From: Pyropia yezoensis
Lineage: Eukaryota; Rhodophyta; Bangiophyceae; Bangiales; Bangiaceae
Assembly: GCA_009829735.1 (NCBI GenBank)
Contig: CM020619.1
Location: 17,427,816-17,491,815 of the forward strand
Reading direction: 5' to 3'
DNA: 64,000 bases
The notes beneath the pieces are model-generated. The model was not told where the DNA came from. It did no database searches and saw only the letters and a program-made list of their open reading frames with translations. Below, piece by piece: positions 45,541 to 54,980 of the stretch; position 1 is the first letter of the stretch, and the number at the start of each line of letters is the position of its first letter. The position numbers and the translations under genes were made by a program.

Positions 45541-48500
45541 GGTTAGCGGTCCCACTTCAAGCCATCACGCCGGGACGTGTCCCACACGTTCGCATGAGGG
45601 TCTGTCGGTACTGTTGGTTTGGAGCGGGAGCCGATGGATCCCGGCCAGAAGCCGCGACCTCGGGTGGAAACCCTTGGTTTCGTATAGGGAACCCGTGGTT
45701 CCGTGTCAGAACCCGTGTTTTCGGGTGGCACAACTATGTGGCTCCGTGTCGAAACCTGTGTTTTGGTACGGGAACCCGTGGTTTCGGCTAGGAACCCTTG
45801 GTTTTGGGTGGGGTGCCCGTGGTCGACGGACCGACTGCAAATCATCATGCCTGGACGCGTCCGTAACTAGCTTAGGATGGTCTGTTGGCCTTATCAGATT
45901 TGAGCGGGAGCCGATGGATCCCGGCCATAAGCCGCGTCCTCGGGTGGAAACCCCTGGTTTTGTGAAGGGAACCCGTGGTTCCGTGTCAGAACCCGTGTTT
46001 CCGGGTGGCACAACTATGTGGCTCCGTGTCGAAGCCTGTGTTTTGGGGCGGGAACCCGTGGTTTCGGCTGGGAACCCGTGGTTTTGGGTGGGGTGCCCGT
46101 GGTTAGCGGTCCCACATCAAGCCATCACGCCGGGACGTGTCCCCCAAGTACGCATGACGGTCTGTCGGTACTGTCGGTTTGGAGCGGGAGCCGATGGATC
46201 CCGGCCAGAAGCCGCGTCCTCGGGTGGAAACCCTTGGTTTTGTGAAGGGAACCCGTGGTTTCGTGTCAGAACCCGTGTTTTCGGGTGGCACAACTATGTG
46301 GCTCCGGGTCGAAACCTGTGTTTTGGGGCGGGAACCCGTGGTTTCGGGTGGGAACCCGTGGTTTTGGGTGGGGTGCCCGTGGTTAGCGGTCCCACTTAAG
46401 CCATCACGCCGGGACGTGTCCCCCAAGTACGCATGAGGGTCTGTCGGTACTGTCGGTTTGGAGCCCAAGCCGATGGATCCCGGCCAGAAGCCGCGTCCTC
46501 GGGTGGAAACCCCTGGTTTTGTGAAGGGAACCCGTGGTTCCGTGTCAGAACCCGTGTTTTCGGGTGGCACAACTATGTGGCTCCGTGTCGAAACCTGTGT
46601 TTTGGGGCGGGAACCCGTGGTTTCGGGTGGGAACCCGTGGGTTTTGGGTGGGGTGCCCGAGGTTAGCGGTCCCACTTTAAGCCATCACGCCGGGACGTGT
46701 CCCCCACGTTCGCATAACCGTCTGTCGGTACTGTTGGTTTGGAGCGGGAGCCGATGGATCCCGGCCAGAAGCCGCGACCTCGGGTGGAAACCCTTGGTTT
46801 CGTATAGGGAACCCGTGGTTCCGTGTCAGAACCCGTGTTTTCGGGTGGCACAACTATGTGGCTCCGTGTCGAAACCTGTGTTTTGGTACGGGAACCCGTG
46901 GTTTCGGGTGGGAACCCGTGGTTTTGGGTGGGGTGCCCGTGGTTAGCGGTCCCACTTCAAGCCATCACGCCGGGATGAGTCCCCCAAGTACCCATGACGG
47001 TCTTTCGGCTCTGTCGGTTTGGAGTGGAACCCGATGGATGCCGGCCAGAAGCCGCGTCCTCGGGTGGAAACCCTTGGTTTCGTAAAGGGAACCCGTGGTT
47101 CCGTGTCAGAACCCGTGTTTTCGGGTGGCACAACTATGTGGCTCCGTGTCGAAACCTGTGTTTTGGGGCGGGAACCCGTGGTTTCGGGTGGGAACCCGTG
47201 GTTTTGGGTGGGGTGCCCGTGGTTAGCGGTCCCACTTGAAGCCATCACGCCGGGACGTGTCCCCCAAGTACGCATGAGGGTCTGTCGGTACTGTCGGTTT
47301 GGAGCCCAAGCCGATGGATCCCGGCCAGAAGCCGCGTCCTCGGGTGGAAACCCCTGGTTTTGTGAAGGGAACCCGTGGTTCCGTGTCAGAACCCGTGTTT
47401 TCGGGTGGCACAACTATGTGGCTCCGTGTCGAAACCTGTGTTTTGGGGCGGGAACCCGTGGTTTCGGGTGGGAACCCGTGGGTTTTGGGTGGGGTGCCCG
47501 TGGTTAGCGGTCCCACTTTAAGCCATCACGCCGGGACGTGTCCCCCACGTTCGCATGACGGTCTGTCGGCACTGTCGGTTTGGAGCGGGAGCCGATGGAT
47601 CCCGGCCAGAAGCCGCGTCCTCGGGTGGAAACCCCTGGTTTTGTAAAGGGAACCCGTGGTTCCGTGTCAGAACCCGTGTTTTCGGGTGGCACAACTATGT
47701 GGCTCCGTGTCGAAACCTGTGTTTTGGGGCGGGAACCCGTGGTTTCGGGTGGGAACCCGTGGTTTTGGGTGGGGTGCCCGTGGTTAGCGGTCCCACTTCA
47801 AGCCATCACGCCGGGACGTGTCCCCCAAGTACCCATGACGGTCTTTCGGCTCTGTCGGTTTGGAGCGGGAGCCGATGGATCCCGGCCAGAAGCCGCGTCC
47901 TCGGGTGGAAACCCCTGGTTTTGTAAAGGGAACCCGTGGTTCCGTGTCAGAACCCGTGTTTTCGGGTGGCACAACTATGTGGCTCCGTGTCGAAACCTGT
48001 GTTTTGGGGCGGGAACCCGTGGTTTCGGGTGGGAACCCGTGGTTTTGGGTGGGGTGCCCGTGGTTAGCGGTCCCACTTAAGCCATCACGCCGGGACGTGT
48101 CCCCCAAGTACCCATGACGGTCTGTCGGTCCTGTCGGTTTGGAGCGGGAGCCGATGGATCCCGGCCAGAAGCCGCGTCCTCGGGTGGAAACCCCTGGTTT
48201 TGTAAAGGGAACCCGTGGTTCCGTGTCAGAACCCGTGTTTTCGGGTGGCACAACTATGTGGCTCCGTGTCGAAAGCCTGTGTTTTGGGGCGGGAACCCGT
48301 GGTTTCGGGTGGGAACCCGTGGTTTTGGGTGGGGTGCCCGAGGTTAGCGGTCCCACTTTAAGCCATCACGCCGGGACGTGTCCCCCACGTTCGCATAACC
48401 GTCTGTCGGTACTGTCGGTTTGAGCGGGAGCCGATGGATCCCGGCCAGAAGCCGCGTCCTGGGTGGAAACCCCTGGTTTTGTAAAGGGAACCCGTGGTTC

Positions 48501-49190
48501 CGTGTCAGAACCCGTGTTTTCGGGTGGCACAACTATGTGGCTCCGTGTCGAAACCTGTGTTTTGGGGCGGGAACCCGTGGTTTCGGGTGGGAACCCGTGG
48601 TTTTGGGTGGGGTGCCCGTGGTTAGCGGTCCCACTTCAAGCCATCACGCCGGGATGAGTCCCCCAAGTACCCATGACGGTCTTTCGGCTCTGTCGGTTTG
48701 GAGTGGAACCCGATGGATGCCGGCCAGAAGCCGCGTCCTCGGGTGGAAACCCCTGGTTTTGTGAAGGGAACCCGTGGTTCCGTGTCAGAACCCGTGTTTT
48801 CGGGTGGCACAACTATGTGGCTCCGTGTCGAAACCTGTGTTTTGGGGCGGGAACCCGTGGTTTCGGGTGGGAACCCGTGGTTTTGGGTGGGGTGCCCGTG
48901 GTTAGCGGTCCACTTTAAGCCATCACGCCGGGACGTGTCCCCCAAGTACGCATGACGGTCTGTCGGTACTGTCGGTTTGGAGCGAAGCCGATGGATCCCG
49001 GCCAGAACCGCGCCCTCGGGTGGAAACCCCTGGTTTTGTGAAGGGAACCCGTGGTTCCGTGTCAGAACCCGTGTTTTTAGGGTGGCACAACTATGTGGCT
49101 CCGTGTCGGAACCTGTGTTTTGGGGTGGGAACCCGTGGTTTTGGGCGGCGACCCGTCTTTTCGGATGGTAGCTCGTGGTATTCAGCCGAA

Positions 49191-49570
49191 CTTGAGTGCG
49201 TCGACGCCGTGGTGTGCGCCAGAAAGTCGTGAGGTGTGTTGGAACGTTTTATGGAACAAAGCCGTTGTTTCAGGGAAAGCCGCGCTTCTGGGTGCACCCC
49301 TTTTGGTTGAACGATCAACCCGTCGTTCCGGGTCAGAACCTTGGTTCTCGCGTGGAAACTCGTGGTTCTGTCGAAGCCTGTGGTTTTTGGGGCGGGAAAC
49401 CCGTGGTTTTGGTTGGGAAAGGCGTGTTTGGTGTGGGTGGAACCCGGTTATGGTGGGCCGGGTCTCGCGGGAACCCACTTTTGGGATGGAACCTTGGTTT
49501 TTTCAGATGGTGGTGGAGCGCCCTACGGGGCGCAGGAGGGTCTTCTACAGGACTAGACGCGCAGCTACCG
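49191..49570. repeat. Degenerate array edge, duplicated copy
   Basis: Copy of 51411-51800 that differs by many single-base losses. It leads into the first WDR3 copy. Confidence 0.85.
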
Positions 49571-50631
49571 CGGCAGAGCGGGCTGCTGCTACGTGGGGGG
49601 GCGAGGCTGCTGCAGCGGGGGATGCGGCTGCGTCTGGGGCCAGGTCTCGCTGCTACCGGGGCGTGGTGGGGGGCTGCTAAGGGGGGGCGGAGGCAACCAC
49701 ATAGGGGGCGGTGACTACCGGGGCGGGGGCGGTGCTGCTGCCCAAACGGGGGGAGGCTGCTACCGTGGCGGGATGGGGGGCTGCTGCGGGGGTTGGTGCA
49801 GATGATACGGGTGCAGGGGGGCGGAGACGGGCACCTTGTGAGCCTCCAAGCAGTTGTTCACCTGCTGCACCAGCATCGTCACAGACGTGAACGAGGAGGG
49901 GGGGGCGGCCGCCGCCGCCGCGCTGTCCGACCCGTAGGTGGTCTCTTGCAAAAGCGACACGCTCGCCACCCGGTGGGGCACAGCCATGGTGCGAAAGTGG
50001 ATGAGGTAGTCCCGCGTGCACAGCGCGTCCTCGTTGGCGGCGCCGCCGTCGCCGCCATCGTCGCCGTTGACCTCCTCGCCAGCGGCGGCTACAAGAGTGG
50101 TGTCTCCGCCCTTGGCTGCTCCGCCGCCGGGGGCGGCCACCGCCCGCCGCTTCTCCGCCAGCCGCCGCCGCCGCCGCTTGCGGTGCTTCTCCGCGTCCGC
50201 CCCCGACCGCACCGCAAACAGCCCCACCGCCCGTTCGTTGGCGTGCACCGCCAGCACCACGCGACCGGGCGGGGACCATGGCGGCCGAGACGGCGCGGCC
50301 GCGAATGGATTTGCGCGCAACCGAGCCAAGGGCGGTCAGCAGCGGCGCGACGGCCGTCATGTCGTCGGGGCGCGGCACCGTCGGCGGCGTCGCTGTCGGA
50401 AGCAGTCGCGCCCCCCGCGCCCCCCCCGGTTCGGCCCACCGCACAGGAGCGCAGGTGCTCATCCGCCGACGCGGTCACCAGCAGCCGCTGCCGCTAGTCC
50501 ACCACCGCCCCCCAGATAGCCCCCTGGTGGCCCACCACCGTCTGCACGCAGTGCTGGGTGGCGGCGTCCCACACGCGCACCAGCCCGTCTTTCGACGCCG
50601 ACACCACCGACCGGCCGTGGCCGTCTGTCGG
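49571..50631 (-). pseudogene. WDR3: WDR3/UTP12 partial copy 1, without the start
   Basis: Matches the 51.8-52.9 kb part of the second copy at an offset of about 2.27 kb. It covers the segment with VVLAVHANERAVGLFAV, the basic EKHRKRRRRRLAEK stretch, ALCTRDYLIHFRTM and LVQQVNNCLEAHK, and the codons up to VVSASKDGLVRVWD. It stops at 50631, where WDR3 sequence ending GGCCGTC meets the satellite sequence TGTCGGTACTGTCGG. The join shares CCGTC with the normal satellite unit, a microhomology junction. It has no start codon and carries the same in-frame TAG (near 50494) and frame change as copy 2, so the gene was already altered before duplication, or the two copies share a sequence error. Confidence 0.85.
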
Positions 50632-51410
50632 TACTGTCGGTTGGAGCCCAAGCCGATGGATCCCGGCCAGAAGCCGCGTCCCTCGGGGTGGAAACCCCTG
50701 GTTTTGTGAAGGGAACCTGTGGTTCCGTGTCAGAACCCGTGTTTTCGGGTGGCACAACTATGTGGCTCCGTGTCGAAACCTGTGTTTTGGGGCGGGAACC
50801 CGTGGTTTCGGGTGGGAACCCGGTGGTTTTGGTGGGGTGCCCGTGGTTAGCGGTCCCACTTCAAGCCATCACGCCGGGATGAGTCCCCCAAGTACCCATG
50901 ACGGTCTTTCGGCTCTGTCGGTTAGGAGTGGAACCCGATGGATGCCGGCCAGAAGCCGCGTCCTCGGGTGGAAACCCTTGGTTTTGTGAAGGGAACCCGT
51001 GGTTCCGTGTCAGAACCCGTGTTTTCGGGTGGCACAACTATGTGGCTCCGTGTCGAAACCTGTGTTTTGGGACGAAAACCCGTGGTTTCGGGTGGGAACC
51101 CGTGGTTTTGGGTGGGGTACCCGTGGTTAGCGGTCCCACTTCAAGCCATCACGCCGGGACGTGTCCCCCAAGTACGCGTGACGGTCTGTCGGTACTGTCG
51201 GTTTGGAGCCCAAGCCGATGGATCCCGGCCCGACCCGCGCCCTCGGGTGGAAACCCCTGGTTTTGTGAAGGGAACCCGTGGTTCCGTGTCAGAACCCGTG
51301 TTTTTAGGTGGCACAACTATGTGGCTCCGTGTCGGAACCTGTGTTTTGGGGTGGGAGCCCGTGGTTTTGGGCGGCGACCCGTCTTTTCGGATGGTAGCTC
51401 GTGGTATTCA
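50632..51410 (-). repeat. 280-bp satellite, about 2.8 units between the WDR3 copies
   Basis: Regular units in the same orientation as the main array. The last unit and a half, with the variant GGGACGAAAACCC, is shared with the edges of the inverted arms (16396-16560 and its mirror). Confidence 0.92.
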
Positions 51411-51858
51411 GCCGAACTTGAGTGCGTCTGACGCCGTGGTGTGCGGCCAGAAAGTCGTGGAGGTGTGTTGGAACGTTTTATGAAACAAAGCCGTTGTTTC
51501 AAGGGAAAGCCCGCGCTTCTGGGTTGCACCCTTTTGGTTGAACGATCAAACCCGTCGTTCCGGGTCAGAACCTTGGTTCTCGCGTGGAAACTCGTGGTTC
51601 TGGATCAGAACCTGTGGTTTTTGGTGGGATCCAGTTTTTTTTTGCGGAAACCCGTGGTTTTGGTTGAAGGGCTTTGTGTTGGGTGGAAACCCGTGTTATT
51701 GGTGGGAACCGGTGGTCTCGCGAGGGAACCCACGTTTTTGGGATGGAACCTGTGGGTTTGGTTCAGATGGTGGTGGGAGCGGCGCCTATCGGGGCGCAGG
51801 AGGGGTCTTCTACAGGACTAGACGCGGCAGCTACCGCGGCAGAGGGGCGGGCTGCTGC
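51411..51858. repeat. Degenerate array edge next to WDR3
   Basis: Diverged submonomers fading into GC-rich sequence. It is the best-preserved of the four copies of this edge in the window, and the only one followed by WDR3 sequence that reaches the start codon. Confidence 0.85.
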
Positions 51859-52089
51859 TACGTGGGGGGGCGAGGCTGCTGCAGCGGGGGATGCGGCTGC
51901 GTCTGGGGCCAGGTCTCGCTGCTACCGGGGCGTGGTGGGGGGCTGCTAAGGGGGGGCGGAGGCAACCACATAGGGGGCGGTGACTACCGGGGCGGGGGGC
52001 GGTGCTGCTGCCCAAACGGGGGGAGGCTGCTACCGTGGCGGGATGGGGGGCTGCTGCGGGGGTTGGTGCAGATGATACGGGTGCAGGGG
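51859..52089. other. GC-rich stretch between the array edge and WDR3
   Basis: Gly/Ala-rich conceptual frames on both strands, no domain. It takes the place of the missing 3' half of WDR3. Confidence 0.6.
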
Positions 52090-53513
52090 GGGCGGAGACG
52101 GGCACCTTGTGAGCCTCCAAGCAGTTGTTCACCTGCTGCACCAGCATCGTCACAGACGTGAACGAGGAGGGGGGGGCGGCCGCCGCCGCCGCGCTGTCCG
52201 ACCCGTAGGTGGTCTCTTGCAAAAGCGACACGCTCGCCACCCGGTGGGGCACAGCCATGGTGCGAAAGTGGATGAGGTAGTCCCGCGTGCACAGCGCGTC
52301 CTCGTTGGCGGCGCCGCCGTCGCCGCCATCGTCGCCGTTGACCTCCTCGCCAGCGGCGGCTACAAGAGTGGTGTCTCCGCCCTTGGCTGCTCCGCCGCCG
52401 GGGGCGGCCACCGCCCGCCGCTTCTCCGCCAGCCGCCGCCGCCGCCGCTTGCGGTGCTTCTCCGCGTCCGCCCCCGACCGCACCGCAAACAGCCCCACCG
52501 CCCGTTCGTTGGCGTGCACCGCCAGCACCACGCGACCGGGCGGGGACCATGGCGGCCGAGACGGCGCGGCCGCGAATGGATTTGCGCGCAACCGAGCCAA
52601 GGGCGGTCAGCAGCGGCGCGACGGCCGTCATGTCGTCGGGCGCGGCACCGTCGGCGGCGTCGCTGTCGGAAGCAGTCGCGCCCCCCGCGCCCCCCCCGGT
52701 TCGGCCCACCGCACAGGAGCGCAGGTGCTCATCCGCCGACGCGGTCACCAGCAGCCGCTGCCGCTAGTCCACCACCGCCCCCCAGATAGCCCCCTGGTGG
52801 CCCACCACCGTCTGCACGCAGTGCTGGGTGGCGGCGTCCCACACGCGCACCAGCCCGTCTTTCGACGCCGACACCACCGACCGGCCGTGGCCGTCAAACA
52901 GCACCAGCGCGGTGACGGCGTCGGTGTGGGCGGCGTGGAGGCGGAAGAGGCCCCGATGGGCGTCGAGGTCCCACGGGATGACGTCCCCGTCAATGAAGCC
53001 CGAGACCAGCCGGGCGCTCGCCGGTGGGGTGCCCCACTCCCGGCCGCCTCCGCCATCCCCCGCTGGGACGGGCGGCAGCGCAAACGCCAGCGCCGACACC
53101 CCCGCCAGGTGGCCGTTGAAGGTTGTGAGCGGCGGCACCACCGCCTTGCCGCCGTCGCCAACGGCGGCAGGGCCCGCGCCCGCCCCCCCCACGGCCGTCG
53201 AGTAGAGCCGCACTGACCCGTCGGCGTGGCCCGCCGCCAGCAGCCGCCTGTCTGCACTCACCGCCAGCGCCGTCACGACGCCGGCGGTGGTGCGGGTGGC
53301 CGGGTCGGCCAGCCGCCGCAGGACGGTGCCGCTCCGCACTTGCCACAGCAGCACCGCGTCAATGGCGGGGGCGGCGGCGACGAGCGCGCGGGCGCCGACC
53401 GACCGCCCCAGGGCGGTGGAGGCGGGGAGGAGGACCGCCCGGGCGCCGCCGGCCGAGCAGGCAATGACGCCAAAGGTGTCGGCGGGGTCATAGCGAAGAT
53501 AGGTCTTGCCCAT
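52090..53513 (-). pseudogene. WDR3: WDR3/UTP12 (Dip2) 5' portion, broken
   Basis: WDR3/UTP12 is a WD40 protein of the UtpB complex in the nucleolar small-subunit processome, needed for 18S rRNA maturation. The start ATG (53513, minus) has a perfect Kozak context, GCCACCATGG. The N-terminus GKTYLRYDPADTFGVIA matches the family start (KQYLRYxxxxxFGVIA). WD repeats follow: VVTALAVSADRRLLAAGHADGSVRLYS, FNGHLAGVSALAFA, then VVSASKDGLVRVWDAATQHC and VGHQGAIWGAV. After 249 codons there is an in-frame TAG (52764-52766), yet homology resumes at once (RQRLLVTASADEHL). A frame change near 52560 precedes GRVVLAVHANERAVGLFAV. Homology ends near 52090 after VQQVNNCLEAHK, roughly the middle of a protein that is usually about 900 residues. 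It is either a pseudogene or a misassembled gene. Confidence 0.85.
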
Positions 53514-53519
53514 GGTGGC

Positions 53520-53690
53520 AGGCAGGAGGGTGGGGGGGGGCAGTGAGAGTAAGGGGGGGGGGGGGGGGAGGAAGAGGGCGAGGCGAGATGGGGCTGGAAG
53601 GTAAGCGTGAGAGGGGGGGCGGAAGCGGGGCAAGGGAGGGGGCGAAAGGGGGGAGAAAGAGGGCGAAAGGGGGAAGATGGGGGGGGGGTA
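53520..53690 (-). promoter_or_regulatory. Pyrimidine-rich leader upstream of WDR3
   Basis: On the WDR3 strand this is an almost pure C/T stretch with long C runs directly before the Kozak start. It may be a 5' UTR or core-promoter feature. The long G/C runs are also places where assembly errors are likely. Confidence 0.4.
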
Positions 53691-54146
53691 GAGTGGTCCT
53701 TTACCAGCACCAGGCAAGCGGCAGGTGGTCAATGGCGGTAGCGCCAAGCCGGCGGGCTCGACTCGGGCACACCGCTGCGGAGGCAGTTGCGAGGGCCCCA
53801 GGATCTCAGCAAGAAAAACTGGTTTCGCTTTGAAAACACTGTTTTCGTGCTCTTCGCTTGGCGAATGCCAGTCTAAAGGAGTACGACGTTCGAACGTATG
53901 AACACGCCAACGAGCTTTCGACGAACGGGGCCCGCCTGAGCCAACTTGCGCGCGCGCTCGCAGTTCTTTCCATGTGGAGGGACGTCATGTGACAAGGGCG
54001 GGGGCGGTTGATCGCTCGGCATCTCCAGGTGAGGGGGAAGACTTGCGTTCGCGCCCCGGCCCCTGCACGTTGCGAGGTCGTGAGGTGTTCTGTTTCGGTG
54101 GACCGTGCTCTCGCCGCCCCTCGGCCCATCAAGCACTGGCTTTACC
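53691..54146. other. Shared upstream region between WDR3 and the 54147 gene
   Basis: Together with the leader, the two divergent starts lie 633 bp apart, so a bidirectional promoter is possible. A few short CTGGTTTCG/CTGTTTTCG repeats near 53820-53850 recall the satellite submonomers. No other motif is clear. Confidence 0.4.
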
Positions 54147-54980
54147 ATGGCGTCCCCGGGCCTCTCCTCGGGCATCCTGTCGTTCGACATTGTCACGCTC
54201 TTTGCGTCTCCCTTTGCTGAAGGCATGGGCGCAGCGATCCGGTCGTATGTTGGGCCGCGTGCGCGTCCGGATGACTATTTTGACCAGCTTCTGAGCGAAG
54301 CAGGGCTCCCGTCCGCAGGGGGACGCAACACACCGTCGGTGCCGGAAGCGCAAGGCAGGAATCCGTCTTCTGGGTCCGCCCGTGGGAATGTACGAGACGA
54401 GGTCGCCCGTCAAACGAATCTCCGCCTCCGCCGTCGCGTCGTCAAGGCCTCCGTGGAGCACATATTATCTTCTTTGCGGATGCGCGACTTTGCGGTGCAG
54501 CTGGCAGTGGAAAATAAGGTGAAGCCGAGCACCTTACTACAACGTGACCGGTATCTTTTGTGTACCACTGTGGCGGAGGCGTTCGGCGCAACTGTGACCC
54601 CCGGCGTTAGCGAGTCGAACCTGTGGTCGCTACCTGTTATGTCCTTTCTGCCCGTTCTACTGCATGCTGTACGATGCAACTTGCTGTTACGCCCCCCAGC
54701 CGGCACTGCCTGCCGGTTCTCCACCTCCGACGACCAACTGGCGTTTGACCCATCGGCGTGCTCTCAAGTTTTGTGGGAGGCTGTGGAGGAGCTGGCCGTG
54801 GAAGCGCGACCCCCATTCGCGGCGCGGTTCTCTGGTGGAGCTCTGGCGTTTCTTGATCGCTGGTCGCTTGGACAGGCGTCCCTGATGCAGCATATCCGCG
54901 ATATTGGGTCCACCACCGTGGGGCCGTCGCTGTTCGGCGGTGACGTCGCCGATGCGGATCTTTGCTTTCAAAACGCCTGA
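54147..54980 (+). CDS. Unrecognised protein, 277 residues, 3' end cut by satellite
   Basis: The start at 54147 has a good context (ACCATGG). The frame is open farther upstream only from a non-ATG codon. The product begins MASPGLSSGILSFDIVTLFASPF, has a Ser/Pro-rich loop (about residues 65-85), an Arg-rich segment (RLRRRVVKAS) and then a mostly helical-looking part with many Leu (SLPVMSFLPVLLHAVRCNLLL, then EAVEELAVEARPPFAARF and ALAFLDRW). No family was recognised. The stop codon falls within CTGAGAACTC, the first bases of the 587-bp satellite, so the natural 3' end is probably lost. The first 30 bp also occur, detached, beside both PHD/Ulp1 copies. It could be a host gene or an ORF of a DNA transposon. 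Confidence 0.55.
   Translation: MASPGLSSGILSFDIVTLFASPFAEGMGAAIRSYVGPRARPDDYFDQLLSEAGLPSAGGRNTPSVPEAQGRNPSSGSARGNVRDEVARQTNLRLRRRVVKASVEHILSSLRMRDFAVQLAVENKVKPSTLLQRDRYLLCTTVAEAFGATVTPGVSESNLWSLPVMSFLPVLLHAVRCNLLLRPPAGTACRFSTSDDQLAFDPSACSQVLWEAVEELAVEARPPFAARFSGGALAFLDRWSLGQASLMQHIRDIGSTTVGPSLFGGDVADADLCFQNA

Larger units (their letters stand above)
29789..49190 (-). repeat. Main ~280-bp satellite array (about 69 units)
   Basis: Continuous array in the GAACCCGTGG orientation, with regular 280-bp spacing over long stretches. Up to about 35862 it mirrors the left arm, beyond that it is new sequence. Type B units (with CTTATCAGATTTGAGCGGGA and GACGCGTCC) lie near 31500, 32700, 34660, 37460, 38580, 40820, 41940, 43050, 43620, 44460, 45020 and 45860, spaced by whole numbers of units. 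Each type A unit carries a dyad GGGAC-NN-GTCCC, and type B units carry GGACGCGTCC. Open frames here are by-products of a stop-poor monomer. Confidence 0.96.

Noticed and set aside
29789-49190. Dozens of overlapping open frames of 60-300 codons on both strands, with a repeating protein pattern (NPWF, TRVFGW)
   Set aside because: They follow the satellite unit. The 280-bp period is not a multiple of 3, several frames are open at once on both strands, and no start or domain is conserved. They reflect a stop-poor monomer.
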